Shown in pieces: positions 35,461 through 47,849 of a stretch of 64,000 nt of DNA. This DNA is from Branchiostoma floridae (Eukaryota > Chordata > Leptocardii > Amphioxiformes > Branchiostomatidae), in assembly GCF_000003815.2 (NCBI RefSeq), contig NC_049997.1, positions 13,587,567-13,651,566 of the forward strand, in the 5' to 3' direction. A model generated the notes under the pieces. It saw nothing but the letters and a program-made list of their open reading frames with translations. It searched no databases and was not told the origin of the DNA. The position numbers and the translations under genes are program-made. Within the stretch, counting starts at the first letter, position 1, and every line of letters begins with the position of its first letter.

Positions 35461-37968
35461 TGCTAATGAGACTTAATTTATGCAGGACAGGTGTGTAAGT
35501 GAAACCTGTCCCCCCGCGATACTAAACAAATAAACTATGGGGCAAACACAACGGAGTACAGGATGGAAAAACACAAAAGTTCTTGTTTACCGCCAAAGAG
35601 TGAATATAGTCAAGTGACGTTTACTTTTGCCACCAACGCTCCTTTGTTTTGGGCGTAAGCTTGTAGAACAACATTTGATGACTGTGGTAGAAATAACTTT
35701 ACATTTCGATCAAAATGCGTTCAAAAGTGTTAAGTCTAAAGATAAATGATGAACTATGGTACCATATTTGCTATCATTTCCATTCATGACAGAGAAGAAA
35801 AACACGTTCTGGCAAAATGCTAGTCTGATTTGATTTGATTTCTTAAAGGCAAAGACCTAGGACACAATCCATTCACCTGCTTCAGTATTGTTCTAGATTC
35901 TTAAACATGTAAAAAGCGGAATTTCATTGACATTTGGTCACGAACGACAGTTACTGGCATAAAACGTCTCGAACAACCTTTGTTCTGAATAAAAGACGCT
36001 TCTGGATAGAACTGTATGTCCTCGCGTGTTCAAATTTCTAACTTTTAAACAGGCGTTTCTGAATAAACGTGTTTTGATTCTAAATGCGTTTGAAAGCCAG
36101 AGACTTGGAAAGCACATGTACAGTGACAAGTAAGATTAAGATGATGTTGATATGAAAGTACAAAGTACTTTTGAAACAGTCCACTAGATGGAGGTCATAA
36201 GAGCCATTCTCTGAACCCCCTTTTTGTTTGTACAAGCGGTGGGAGGGCAAAGTGCCATAATACACCGGTGAATAGGCCGCCAGTGTTTGAATTGGAGAGC
36301 GTAATAGACCGCACCAGCCCAGAATGGTTGGAGAGCGTCTTTTTGTTGTTCTGCGCCCAAATCAATCAAGTTGAATTGACACGTAAAGCTATCCTTGTTT
36401 TTTATTTGCGGTGTTCATATCTGATGTTCTCATTCACACGATGTGTATAGTAACTGAATTAATCCGTTCGTAAATAACTTTCTATTCCATTTGCTGTTTT
36501 TCCGCATGTACTTTTACACATGTACAAATGTACTTGGTTTACTGATTTGTTGGCGGCAAAGGGATATCTTGGACAAAAAGTTCTTCTACGTTTCCAATTC
36601 TTGCGGCATTGATGGGAAACATTCTTTTAGTGACTGCACCAAAAAAGAAATGAAAATTGTTTTAATTTCTTAGCTCTTCCGTATAACCTCCTCGCGGCTT
36701 TAATCTAGGTAAGCTTCAATTGGTGTCAAAAGTTAGCGTTGCACTCATTTCAGAGTGGCTAAGATTTGATTTGTAATATAAAACCATTCAGACAGAAAAA
36801 CAAAGTAATCGAAAAGGCCAGATTGCTTATGTCAGTGGACACTAGAAACGAAAAAAAAGTATTGAAAGCTATTGAAAGTATTGAAGCTATTGAAAGTATC
36901 AAAGAACAAGAAAAGAAACAATTTGAAGAAAATGCCATTCTAACCAGGATATATGTACTGAAATCCTGAAATATTCGCGGTAGTTTTCGCGGCGACGTTA
37001 AATCGTGAACACAACACATTGCACTTCTATGTTCTGTCATGTGCTGACCGTGCGGTATGTTGTTTCGAGGAGGTTCTTTTTAACCTTATTGGTTGTTTTT
37101 AGCATCCTAAGCAGCCTCTCTGGGCCTTTTCTCGTCGTTTTGACTCATACTAGTAATACTCTTTTACTGGCCGTTCCTTTTTGTACTGGGTTGCTTGTCG
37201 GCACGGGAGTCCCTAAGTCTAAGTCAACTTGTACTGCCAAGTGTGTTATGAGCCAAAAAAGACGAAAAAGGCCTAGAGAGCCTGCTATGTTGGCTAAGCT
37301 GTTTCAACCGCGAACTTAAAACGCTTACGCTTACCCGCGAACGAATCATGTAAAAATCTTAAAGGAATGACCTGTAGACCTCAAAGATGTTCCTGATGAC
37401 CCATACACCTTTAAGATGCTTCCACCGTCTTGAGTCAGTGAACTTGAATACACCTGTGGCCCGGCTGTGGGACACCTTACCTGTCTTCTGCGACCGAGCG
37501 TGAAGATGTCACAAACATGACGGGTCTGGTTACAGCATTGATGTGTGCAAAAGAATCTGGAGGGGAGGTTTCTAACAAAAGATCTAGAGTCTATGACTTT
37601 TCGCTGTCCTTGGGTGTTGTTGACTGACGCATTTGCGACAATCTCTTCCAGTCCTCCCGGTCGAGTTGAGAAAGTTGGGAAAATCGGCCCAATAAAGGTT
37701 ACATCTTTGCTACAAATTCATGACATCGCGAATATGTCTCCCTTGTGCGACTTCTGTGCTGTGCTACATAATTCTATCAATCGCGAATTGAAAACGCTGA
37801 GAAAAACCTCATTTTCCCTCCTTACGCGAAATGCACCCAACGCGAAAGAAAATGAGTTTACATTATTTTAGCTCGAGGTTTGATGAACCAGTTGATATTT
37901 CGGCAAAAATCTCTCATCATAGACAACTTACATACAGCCGTACTCAGGAACATTGTCGTCATATGCGG
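35461..37968. other. Intergenic stretch
   Basis: Small ORFs occur, for example 36766-36969 and 37005-37319 on the plus strand, but they lack recognisable domains and splice context. Blocks such as CCGCGAACTTAAAAC near 36970-37340 look like old fragments of the CTGTAAATGCA MITE family. Confidence 0.45.
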
Positions 37969-38040
37969 AATTCATCTGTCATCAACATTTTTGTCATATA
38001 TATATATATATATATTTTAAATGTTGATGACAGATGAATT
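37969..38040. repeat. Perfect 22-bp inverted repeat around a TA loop
   Basis: Arms at 37969-37990 and 38019-38040 are exact inverse complements; the core is CATCTGTCATCAACATTT. The 28-bp loop is mostly (TA)n. It could extrude as a cruciform or be a very small MITE. Confidence 0.8.
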
Positions 38041-38977
38041 GAGCTCTACTTTAAATCTTTCCATTGAAAGATATTTTAGTCTTTAATCTTTTCAGTTTCA
38101 AAACACACTTTCGTCTGACGTTCGACGATAAGGTATGGGACTTCTTTGTGTTGGACTTCTTTCGACACCCTTCCATGAGCACAAGGCCTTTGTCTATCGG
38201 GGAAAACAAACGGCACTACCACCTGGCGATCTTCATTCGAAATGCACTACCTTTAAGATTTCGTTTTGGTTCCCTTATGATAATCATCAGAATAAAATAG
38301 TTTTTGTACCTAATTTGTTCCAAAAGACTGACACAAAAAAGAAGAAAACAAGAGTTCGTAGACCTCAGGCCTGCATGAAATGTATTGGGTTTCTGTAGAC
38401 CTATTGTGTATTTTTGCCTTTTTGTCTGTGGTACGTGGTTGGAAAAATGAGCTTCTTACTGTGTTGGTTGTGCACCATGCAAAAGTCTGACTCTGAAATT
38501 CCATTTTCTGAATTTGTAAGTTTGGACAGGGATGAACATTACTTATTTTGGATTTCTTAAGTATGTAACCAACCACAGTACTTTGAAGTTGTTGAGACGC
38601 TACCTTTTTTTTGTCTCAGATGGCCCATGCACATGTAGTTACTCTGTCACATGATATACTAATATCTTCCTATTTCAATGTACTGACCTAATGCAGCTGC
38701 TAAGTCTCCTTGGTTTGTGTTCTTCCAATGATATTCATTAAAGATTTATTTCTGGGGTGTTATTCACTTGACATCGGAATGTTACTTGCATAATTTGACC
38801 AATGATACTTTTATAGTAGTTCCATAGACATTAGACAATATGAATAGTGGTAGCCCCCATGCAGCAGCAACAGTTAGTCCCCAGGGTGGTATGATATTTT
38901 CATTCAATCCATCCAACCCAAACCTAAATCTCCTGTAGTATCTAAGCCAAATTTAACAGCATAATTTACTATGAAAA

Positions 38978-39217
38978 ATGTCCTTGTCAATCCCATTTAT
39001 AGATGGCAAGCTGCTGGCAATGGAAGCTTTGAAAAGTTCAGAAGCTGTTGTAGTCAAAGCAAACACCCAGCAAACATCCCCGCAAACCAATGAGCAGTTG
39101 CTTAGAAGGGGAATTTCATCATATATTTGCCGCGACAAAATGCAACAAACGATACTGAATTTAAAACAGAACAAAGCTAAGCCTCCACCACTTAACCCTG
39201 CCTGTACCATAGATTAA
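38978..39217 (+). CDS. Unrecognised ORF, possible terminal exon
   Basis: From a possible acceptor (CCATTTATAG, before 39002) the frame reads DGKLLAMEALKSSEAVVVKA and continues 72 residues to TAA. Composition is protein-like, with mixed charge and no low complexity. I find no partner exon and no known domain, and an ATG-initiated reading from 38978 is also open. It may be chance. Confidence 0.25.
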   Translation: MSLSIPFIDGKLLAMEALKSSEAVVVKANTQQTSPQTNEQLLRRGISSYICRDKMQQTILNLKQNKAKPPPLNPACTID

Positions 39218-39689
39218 GCAGGCCCAAAAACCAAGCGAATATGACTACCCCAAAACAACAAATTACCTGTATACAGTATGGAAATGGCATTACCAAAGAA
39301 ACAAAAAGAAACACAGGACAAATCATACACATACCTTTCTCTTATGCCCACACTCTATACAGTTCTCCTCCACATTAGAAAATTGCATCTTCTTCTGTTT
39401 AAGTTCAAGTTCAACCATGATTGCCAACAGGGTAAAGGAACTTGTACCGGAACTTAAAACTCAGTACTATACAGCTCTAGAAACACCACAAAGAGTAATA
39501 AGCAAACTCCAATTATACCTGACCAACAGATATATAATCTTGTACACTCCCGTCATCTAAGTAACCTGATACATTGAAGGTGGCCCAGGCCAGATGATGG
39601 TTCTACACCCAACCATAATCTGTTTTTAAAACCAAGCAGATATTGGGAGGATGCCCCAACCACACAAAAACAGGGTCAACCTATACAGT

Positions 39690-40320
39690 ATCAAGTTCAA
39701 GCACTAGGAGGCCCAAAATCAAACCTGACCACCAGGACACCACAAACAACTCACGTACCAAATGGCAATACAATGGCACCTTGCGTTCCGGAGATACAGC
39801 GCACGCCCCGTGCCCGCACAAAAGGTAACCTAAAATGTCAAGTTCAAGCACCAAGGGCACCAAAATCAAAATTGAGCATTATTCAGCCACCGCCGACACA
39901 TGTGCCAAATATCATCGCGCCAGCACCAGCCGTTCAGAAGATATATAACTCCGGAAACACCCCTCCCGGACACAAAATTCGACCTGCCGGGTCAAGTTCA
40001 AACGCGACAAGGCCCAAAGTCAATCCTAGGCAACAGGCAACAACCCCCCACCCATGCACCAAAAATCGTCGCAATCGCGCGTATCGTTCCGGACACACAG
40101 CGCCAAAAGTGCCCAAAAAACACCAAAAATGCCACCTACAATGTCAAGTTCAAACGCCAGGAGGCCCAAAATCAAACCTGAGTGTTAGGCTACCACCCCC
40201 AACCCACGTACCAAAAATCGTCGTGCTCGCACCATCCGTTCACGAGATACAGCGCCCTACATCCCCGGCTACCGAAAAGTTTCCACCAGCATCAAAACCA
40301 TACCTGCATACATGCAGGTA
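39690..40320. repeat. Degenerate tandem repeat, ~150-bp unit
   Basis: TCAAGTTCAA begins related units at 39691, 39838, 39992 and 40144 (147-154 bp apart). Each continues with GGCCCAAANTCAA and CCACNCANGYNCCAAA-like blocks and a final GAGATACAGCG-like block. Weaker related sequence extends left to about 39395. The 182-codon ORF across it follows from C-rich composition, and unit lengths are not multiples of three. Confidence 0.7.
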
Positions 40321-41627
40321 ATAATGTGTGAGAGCTGATTTACATTTTGTTTAATTACAAACATGAATGATGATGAAGAAACCAATTGAAAGCAGTTGTA
40401 TCTAACATTACATACACAATTATTTACACTTTATTATGGTCTTGAGTATCTTATGAATAGCTATGAAACACCACTTGTGTGATAGTAAATACATATGTAC
40501 TAGTAATATATATATATATACACATGCAAGTAGTGTAACCTAATGATACTTCTCAAACATGAACTTAAACCATACAAATTATACATCTTGTAATTGTTTC
40601 TTATGTTACGTTTGTGACTACATGTGACAAATTTGTTTCAAATTGTTTATTCAAATGGAGACATTTTCAACAGGTTGTTTTGGAAGTAGACAAAAGTGAA
40701 TGTATTTAAGTGATAACATGCTGATTAATTTTCACCATCAATACATGTGCATGGAATATACAAAAGTGTTCAGGGTCTGTACATTTCCATGGCAGTGTCA
40801 AGTTTGTTGTGTTATTTCAGTATCAATTCTTACAAACATGGTTTTCACTCACAGACATACATGTGTACATCATTCAAAGGGTCAGTTGGTCTTTATAATA
40901 TCCAACATGGAATTGAATATGAGTCACCTGATTTGATATCCATACAGAAAGTCAAAAATTACATATACAGCTTTTCATGCATTGTAGTCTGACAATCTTC
41001 AATTTGTAGAATATTTTGGGTAGCAAAATGGGCCACTGCTTTAAGTGTTGCCAGTTCACAAGTTTTTATAGACAATGTCAATATGATAAAAAAATGAAGC
41101 TTGGCCGAAAGAGCTATAAATTTTCATGAATTGTACTAATCTAGACAACCCCTGAATTGGGAAAGTGTTTTGATTTTACTTCAATTGGTATACATGTGCA
41201 TGTGTACCTGTATCTTGTACGCTTGTCAAATTAAAAGTACTGAAATTTTGTGAATATCACTGGTCTAAGAAGACCAAATACTCTATGTCCCCGGGATGGT
41301 CCTCTTGACAAGTTTGACTGTATATTAAGTTAAGGTCAAACAAGATACACTCATGATACTTATATACTGTGCATTCATTTACAGTGGTTTTATTTTACAG
41401 TAAGAAGGAAAAGGAGGTTTACATGGTGTTTTAACGTCACGGTTGAAACAGAAGAAATGCATTGGAAAACCATATCAACAGTTTCATGGTAAAGAGGTCA
41501 CCACGAAAACTGCAAAAGCAAACCACTGCAAAAGTTTCAAAATTTACAGTAGATGGAAACACACATATTGTTAGACCTATTGCTACAACATTGACACAAA
41601 GCCTCATAGAGAATTGTTGATACAGAT
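40321..41627. other. Intergenic stretch, 3' of YJU2
   Basis: AT-rich. A diverged relative of the CTGTAAATGCA MITE lies at about 41380-41555, and a pogo-like end remnant (GACAAGTTTGACTGTATA) at about 41305-41325. Confidence 0.5.
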
Positions 41628-44600
41628 CTAGTCGCTAGATTCTGAGTCACTACTGTCTGAGTAGTTCCCAAGGAGACCCAACCCACTGGACTGAACACTA
41701 CTCTGCACTCCTTCATTCCTGGTTCCCCCCTTCTGTCCATCCTGGCTGGAGCTTTCTTTCTCAACCTCCGAGTTGTTCTTTCCCTCCTGCGAAGGTTTTG
41801 AGGTAGGCGATGTCACTGTTGAGGATGGAATTTCCTTATGGCCCTGTTCATTGGTTGAAGACTGCTCCTGCTTGGTTGGTTTCTTGGCCTTGACCAATGA
41901 GGAGAGGGGTGACTTCTTGGCCTTGACAAATGAGGAGAGGGATGACTTCTTGACCAGGGAGCCGACACTCTTCTCCCATGTTTTGAGCTTCTTGGGTTCT
42001 GGTTCACTTGGTGCCTAAAGAAACAGCAGTAATTTTTTAATCTATAGATCAATGTCAAATCATAAAAGTTAAAGTAAACCCATTGTATTTTCTATAGACT
42101 ACAGGCAACATACCAGTATTTACATGTACCTGTGTAATATGTTACAAAACATTGATGAAGGTTAGGCATCCTATGTTACAACAGGTTGTCAATTATATGA
42201 AAGGGTAGGAATTGTGCTCTGGCAGAATTCCTTGTACAAATCCTGACTGGCTTCTCTGCCAACAGAATCACCATCAGGATGCTAGGAATGTGTAAAGGTG
42301 GTCTGCCATTTATAAGCCTTTTTCAAGGTTTATAAAAAGTTTGTGAAAATCAAATATTCGCTTGTTCATTCATTTGTTCGTTCATTCGTCTGTTTGTTCA
42401 TTCGTCTGTTTGTTCGTTCATTCATTCATATCTTTTTGGACTAACTTCTGCCAGCAGGTCTGTTGGTCTCTTGTTGGTGTTGATGCCGTTTGTTGTTTTT
42501 CTCCTGGTCTCATCATCACTGTCAGAGTCATCCTCCAACCTTCTCACTACGTACGCCTCACCCATGATCTCTCTGTGTGGGAGAAATATAAAACTATTAG
42601 TATTCAAACTGTTAACTCCAGTACATATTTTCTAAATATTTTCTGATAAACTAAAGAATAACGAATGTGGTGACTCTATTCGGTGGTTGTAGCAAATGAC
42701 CAAGCCTCATGACACCATATACCCCCAGTGCTCGAAATCCTTTTTTTTTTAGCCAGGTTGCCCAGGCGGCAACTTGTGTCATAAGCAAGGTTGTGTCATC
42801 AACATTTCAGGTTGTCCCACTTCGAAGTTATTACTGTTTTCAAGTAAACTACTTATTAACCATCATCTTTTCCTCCAGTTATATGTAACTACTAATGTTT
42901 TATCTTAATATCAAGAAATAAATACAAAAGATTATGCATGTAGGTGGGGTAAAGGTGGTGTTCCAGCTGCAAAATTTCATGTTGCACACTGTCCTACTTG
43001 GGTTTAAAACCAAGCAAAATGTTGCTGCGTTTGCAAGTGGGTATTTCAAGCACTTTACACCTCTGATCATGAGTGGGTCTGGGTCATTAACCCTTTATTG
43101 AATGAACATTGAACATTTGTGCAAATTTCTTGATTCTTGTTGCCAGGTAATCAAGTTAAGGGGAAATTACAGTGAACATCAGGTTTGGAGCTTTAAAATG
43201 TGCTCCCCCACACTTGAACTATGTACCTAAAAAATTTTAGGTACAGGTACAGGTACACTAGTTTAGGTACAGGTCCAGTAAAAGTCAATCTTCAATAAGG
43301 ATAGAAGCATGTATCTGTATGTGTAACGTTGTCATTTCTGTATTTTATGTACAGGAAGACTAGCAATGTACATTGTTTGTATCTCTGCTAATGGACGAAT
43401 AAAGCCTCTAAAGCCTCATGTTCTGGTATTTTGGACCTGTACCTAATTCATTGTACCTGTATTACATCTCTACAGCCCAATCTGACCTGACTTGTCTCTC
43501 CTCCTCCTCCTCCTGCAGTCTCCTCCTCTCCTCGGCAGACTGGGCGTTCTGCTGCAGCATGGCCTCGAAGTCCACCTTAGCCTGGCGCTGGTTCAGGTCC
43601 CGCAGCTCCTCCAGGTTCTCCAGGATGTCCATCTCGTACTTGGAGTCCTTGGTTCGATTCTCAAGTACCTACAGCAGTGGGGTACCAAGATTGTGAATGG
43701 AAATAGGGGGCCATGTTAGACAATACCAGAGACTGTGATTGTAAATGTCCTTGGTTCGGTTCCTACAGCAGTGGGGTACCAAGTCAGACACTGTGTATTT
43801 TTTTATGGGTTTGTTTAGAACAAGGCCATTTGACTACTTTTAGACAAATTGAACTAACTTGATGGGTGGTGAAAATAATATTATGCAAGGAGATAGTGTT
43901 GAACATTGGTTTTGAAGGATATTGTATAAAATAGAGGGAAATAGTTGTCATCCAGAGAGTTCTATAAGAGTTCTATGTGAACGTAAAATCTAAACTAAAC
44001 TTGACAACATGGAAAGACACATAAACTTGGCAACATAGAAAGACACAAACAGATATCTTTTTGTTGTTGTGAACATAATATTTTTTCGGAAGGACCAACC
44101 AATTTTTAAAAAACATTTCTAAATTGTCTCAATGTTGCAGCAGATAATCTACAATTACATATTTTAAGCCTTATCAATATTATACAAATATTATGAAAAA
44201 TATCAAATCAGACACAAATCAGCCAATAACATTTGGTCTATCATTTCTTTCTCACAAATTTCCAATATTATTAGTGCAGACACTATGTGATGTATCAGGT
44301 GCCTGTGTGACCTCTGACCTTCATGGGATTGTTGAGCTCCTCCTCCTCCCGTTCCTTCTGAGCGCGTTCCTCCTCCTTCTCCACCATCTCCATGGCCTGG
44401 AAGTTCCGCGTGGCGCCCTGCTCAACTACGTAGTCCGTGCTCTCTGGGTCTGTCTGGAAGGGACAGAAAATGATATTGAAGATGAACCAGTTCAGCTCAT
44501 TAAAAATCAACTCTTCCACTGAAAGAAAAGACAGACACTAGTACTATAAATGCAGAAATGTTCGTGATGGATTAATGTTTGCAGTTTTCGCAGTGTCCAC

Positions 44601-47507
44601 TTCACCGCGAACTTAAAACCACCGCAAACATTTTCCTATTATTGTATTAGACTGCAGTCTATGGTGTTACCGCAAACTTAAATCCACCGTGAAAAGTTCT
44701 TTTCCCTGCTTCCGCAACATTAAATCCCCGTGAACTTAAATGCATTTACAGTACCTCGAGTGCATTTTTTTCACCCGAAAGTCTACCCCATCTTGTGGAC
44801 CTTCAAAACGTTGACTACCCAAAGTTACTAAAAGTCAACTTTCTTCTTCTTTCTTAGAAGACACTAAAAGTCGATAAATGTCATTTAGATATCACAAATT
44901 CATCGTCTGATTGATTTTCCTTCTGTGTGACGAGAGTTTTACAGAAACAGGTACACTAGATGTTTAGCTAGTTTACAAGTACAGGTCTAACGGACAGTGT
45001 CAATAGGATGGTAGAACGCTAACAGGGGTGGGACTTGTACGTCATCTTGAACTAGTTGAGTTTTCAAGTGGGTGCTGTTCTTGTCATCTTGAAGTACAGA
45101 CATGTGTCTCGTTCTTCCGGTGGGTCTTATTGTAACACCGGTTCCTGGCCGTAAGACTAAGAGTGCATGTACCCACCCTGAAGGAGATAAAATGAAAATT
45201 TCTGTAAACTAGATGTTTAGGTTTGCATCTGCAATTCTGCACCTACATGTAAACTATCCTACAAGTACAGGTTAACTGCCATAAATATAGAATACAACAC
45301 GGTGTATTCCGTATCACCCGAGGTACCAGACCGTGGGTGATGCGGAATACACCGTGTTGTATTTTATTTATGTCATACCCACCTGAGAAAACCTATGTTT
45401 TGATGCGAAATGTGCCAGAAGTTGAACAAATTTGGTGCCCTCGAACAAAAAGTGTTACAACATGCAATGTTCCAACGTCCAAATCAGGTATTCCAATTGC
45501 CAACCATGTCGCACTTTGCCTGCTCAAAATAGTTTGATTTACTCAAAGGAAGCCTGTGTGATACAAACTTCGAGCCTGTGTGATACGGGAAGTTATCACA
45601 TGGTCCACAACACCCGTATCGAACGTTTTCGCATCACAGGTATGACATAAGTGTGCATATACCCACCCTGAAGGAGATCTCTGCACAGCACCTGGGACAC
45701 TTGATGTAGAACCTGAAGATGCGCAGTCCCAGGTACGTCATGTTCTGTACCGTCTCCTTCCTGGCATTGAACTTCTTCCCTTTGTAGATGTACTCTCCAC
45801 AGGTCTGACATCTAGAAAAAATCAAACAAAGCAATCACTACTGAATTACTCTTTAATATTGAAGAGTGGCCTAAATTGGAACTGGACGTTCCTACCCACG
45901 CCTGAAGAACTCTACTCTACTCTACTCTACTACTTCTGGTATTTGGCAGTTACTAGTACTATATCACACAGGTAAACTCACTTCATAGGCCATGTGAGAA
46001 TTTGGTGGAACGCACTAACATGTCCGCAGTCTGGGACTTGCCTCAGCTTATCCATAAACGCTAACATCGTGCTGTTTTCACCAGTATCTTAATGAGAAAT
46101 TTAACAACACTTTGACATAAATCACTACCTGTTACCATTTTGAGAACTTATTCTATGTTGCCTTAAATTGCATAAGTCACTAGTGCTGATTCTAATAATC
46201 CAATGTGTATTATTTGGTTTAAGATGAAGCAATCATCCTATGTTTAAGTGAAGTGTGATGTCATTGTGTTTTCTGTTTCTATAGCTAATAGAATAAAAGA
46301 CTTTACAATACATGTATTAGCCCATAGCTCCCATACTGTAATTGTAAATCCTTCTTTTTCAAGGGTCTTTATTTCACTTTTAGTGTTGGTGGGAAAAGGA
46401 TGTTTCTTCTAGATCTGTGTTCAAACTATTAAAGTTTGCAGTGAAAACAGTTCTGCAATACACTTGAAGTGGATACAAAACACAGTTTTTTTTTGTTTTT
46501 TTTTTGTTTATTTTGAAACACCTGGGTAGCCTATTCAGTGCATAATACACTGGTTTTCGATAGGGCCCAGTATCACATATACATACATGGAAAAAAAAAA
46601 ACAGCTTACAGAGAGAAAAGTAGACATACACGTCAGAACATATAAGTACAACTGAAACATGAAAGACAGATAAATCAAAATCATAATCCGAACCAAGGTC
46701 AACACATGTAGTGATGTGGTGACACGATTTGAAGTTTTAATTTAAAAGATCAATGCAGCTTTGCCATCCCTTTGATTTCAGCTAAGCACACTACGTACAT
46801 GATTACCATCAAAACTTTAAGTTGCTTTAAAGGTAAGGCTATGATTCGAGCAAATTTACTCCCTCAAGCATTATGTCCTGCGAGCTGCCTTGCTCAGTAT
46901 CCCATAGATGTAGATAATGTAAAAGCGGTAGTGCCGACATACCTCATATTACACGGTGCCATGAGTCGAACCACATACTGTCTCTCCTTGGGAAGTTTGA
47001 GCTTGGGGAGCTTCGATGGATCGAAGTCTGGAGGGTAGTATTTCTGCAGGAAAGGGGAAATCACTTTATTCATATACATGTACTTGCCTTATTCATCCAC
47101 ATTGAGTATATCAGACAGAACAATTAAGTTAGAAGACCGATTTGATGTATCATTAAATATAATTGAATGATTAAACAGAACAAGACATGTTACATATCAT
47201 TTCAGTCATAACTACATTTTCCATCCATTCAAGGCTCACACAAGCATGTTATTTTCACATTCTTCTTATTATTCTGTAGTGAAGCGTAGAGAAACTTCAT
47301 GCTATTATATATAAATCATGAACAATCACTTGAACAACTGAAATGAAAGTAAAAAGATTTCTTTAAATTATTTTGCCCCCCTCCCCCATAAATTATTTTC
47401 TCTACTTCCTTTTTTAATAGCTAGTATACTAGAATCATTCCTCGCCATTTAAACAACTTACAAAGCGAACGTTTGTTACTTACGTTCAGCACTTTCCTCT
47501 CAGACAT
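41628..47507 (-). CDS. YJU2: Splicing factor YJU2 (CCDC94)
   Basis: Seven coding exons: 47507-47484, 47043-46943, 45811-45667, 44453-44319, 43668-43487, 42572-42446, 42014-41628. All have GT–AG borders, and 1101 nt in phase give 366 residues (the human protein is about 323). The start [24 protein letters not shown] is the family signature. Cys43, Cys46, Cys80 and Cys83 form the zinc site. A charged helical stretch ([18 protein letters not shown], then [20 protein letters not shown]) follows, and then a Ser/Lys-rich tail. Yju2 acts in the nucleus in the catalytic spliceosome, promoting the first transesterification around the branch site. The gene looks intact. The tail is longer than in vertebrates, partly through a small internal duplication. 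Confidence 0.95.
41887..41965 (-). repeat. 33-bp in-frame tandem duplication in the last YJU2 exon
   Basis: Two adjacent copies encode [11 protein letters not shown] and [11 protein letters not shown]. The DNA copies share GGCCTTGACNAATGAGGAG with few changes, so the duplication is fairly recent. Confidence 0.8.
42360..42430. repeat. TTCA/TTCG/TTTG tetranucleotide microsatellite
   Basis: An imperfect run of four-base units (CATTCATTTGTTCGTTCATT) lies in the last YJU2 intron, just beyond the donor of exon 42572-42446. Confidence 0.8.
44544..44751. mobile_element. 208-bp MITE (CTGTAAATGCA family), copy 2
   Basis: Ends CTATAAATGCAG and TGCATTTACAG, with inner CCGCGAACTTAAAACCACCG blocks, match the element at 11557-11764 in inverse orientation and equal length. 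It lies in YJU2 intron 3, 91 bp from the acceptor side of exon 4. Confidence 0.7.
45163..45678. repeat. 26-bp direct repeats, one copying the YJU2 exon 3 end
   Basis: The forward block TACCCACCCTGAAGGAGAT with its preceding GTGCATRT occurs at 45163-45188 and 45653-45678, with one mismatch. The right copy is the true end of exon 3 with its donor; the left copy is a donor-like duplicate 490 bp downstream in the intron. Confidence 0.8.
45281..45368. repeat. Long palindrome in YJU2 intron 3
   Basis: The left arm contains GAATACAACACGGTGTATTC and the right arm the inverse GAATACACCGTGTTGTATT, with further pairing outward (ATAAATA/TATTTAT) and inward (GTATCACCC/GGGTGATGC). A weaker outer pair (ATGTCATACC near 45370, GGTATGACAT near 45640) suggests a larger composite MITE. 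Confidence 0.75.
45667..45811 (-). CDS. YJU2: YJU2 exon 3, zinc-binding core
   Basis: Encodes [20 protein letters not shown] and ends near [17 protein letters not shown], giving the two CxxC pairs at residues 43/46 and 80/83. The reading frame continues into exon 4 as [20 protein letters not shown], close to the human protein. Confidence 0.95.
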
Positions 47508-47700
47508 CTTGTGTCTTCTGTATCAGCCCTGGTGGGGGGAAAACAGAGGATAAAACGCGACAAAAGCAACAGAACCAACAAAACGCGCAGTGTTCGTCGC
47601 TTTCAAATTCCCACAATCCACTGCGCATATGCAGTAATTTCTTTTTGCCGACAGGAGGCGCGCTTGACACGTGGACGAAACTTGAACATTGTTTATTCAT
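47508..47700 (-). promoter_or_regulatory. Probable YJU2 promoter region
   Basis: Immediately upstream of the YJU2 start, with an NRF1-like palindrome TGCGCATATGCA at 47622-47633. There is no TATA box. A housekeeping-type promoter is expected for a core splicing factor; this is inference. Confidence 0.4.
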
Positions 47701-47849
47701 GAATGCTCGAATCGGCCTGCAGGCCGCTTTTGAGTGAGTAGGTTAGGGTCAGACCTTGGTGTCAGACAAAGTATATAGCAGAGGTACAGTTTACATCATT
47801 CAAAGTCCTAATGAGTCTTTTAAGTCTTTATACACAATTTTTACATGGT

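Noticed and set aside
37005-37319. 104-codon plus-strand ORF with a hydrophobic stretch
   Set aside because: Overlaps MITE-like CCGCGAACTTAAAAC fragments, and no partner exon or homology is apparent.
39773-40321. 182-codon Pro-rich ORF
   Set aside because: The underlying repeat units differ in length (147-154 bp), so the frame is not kept between all units. Low stop frequency follows from C-rich composition.
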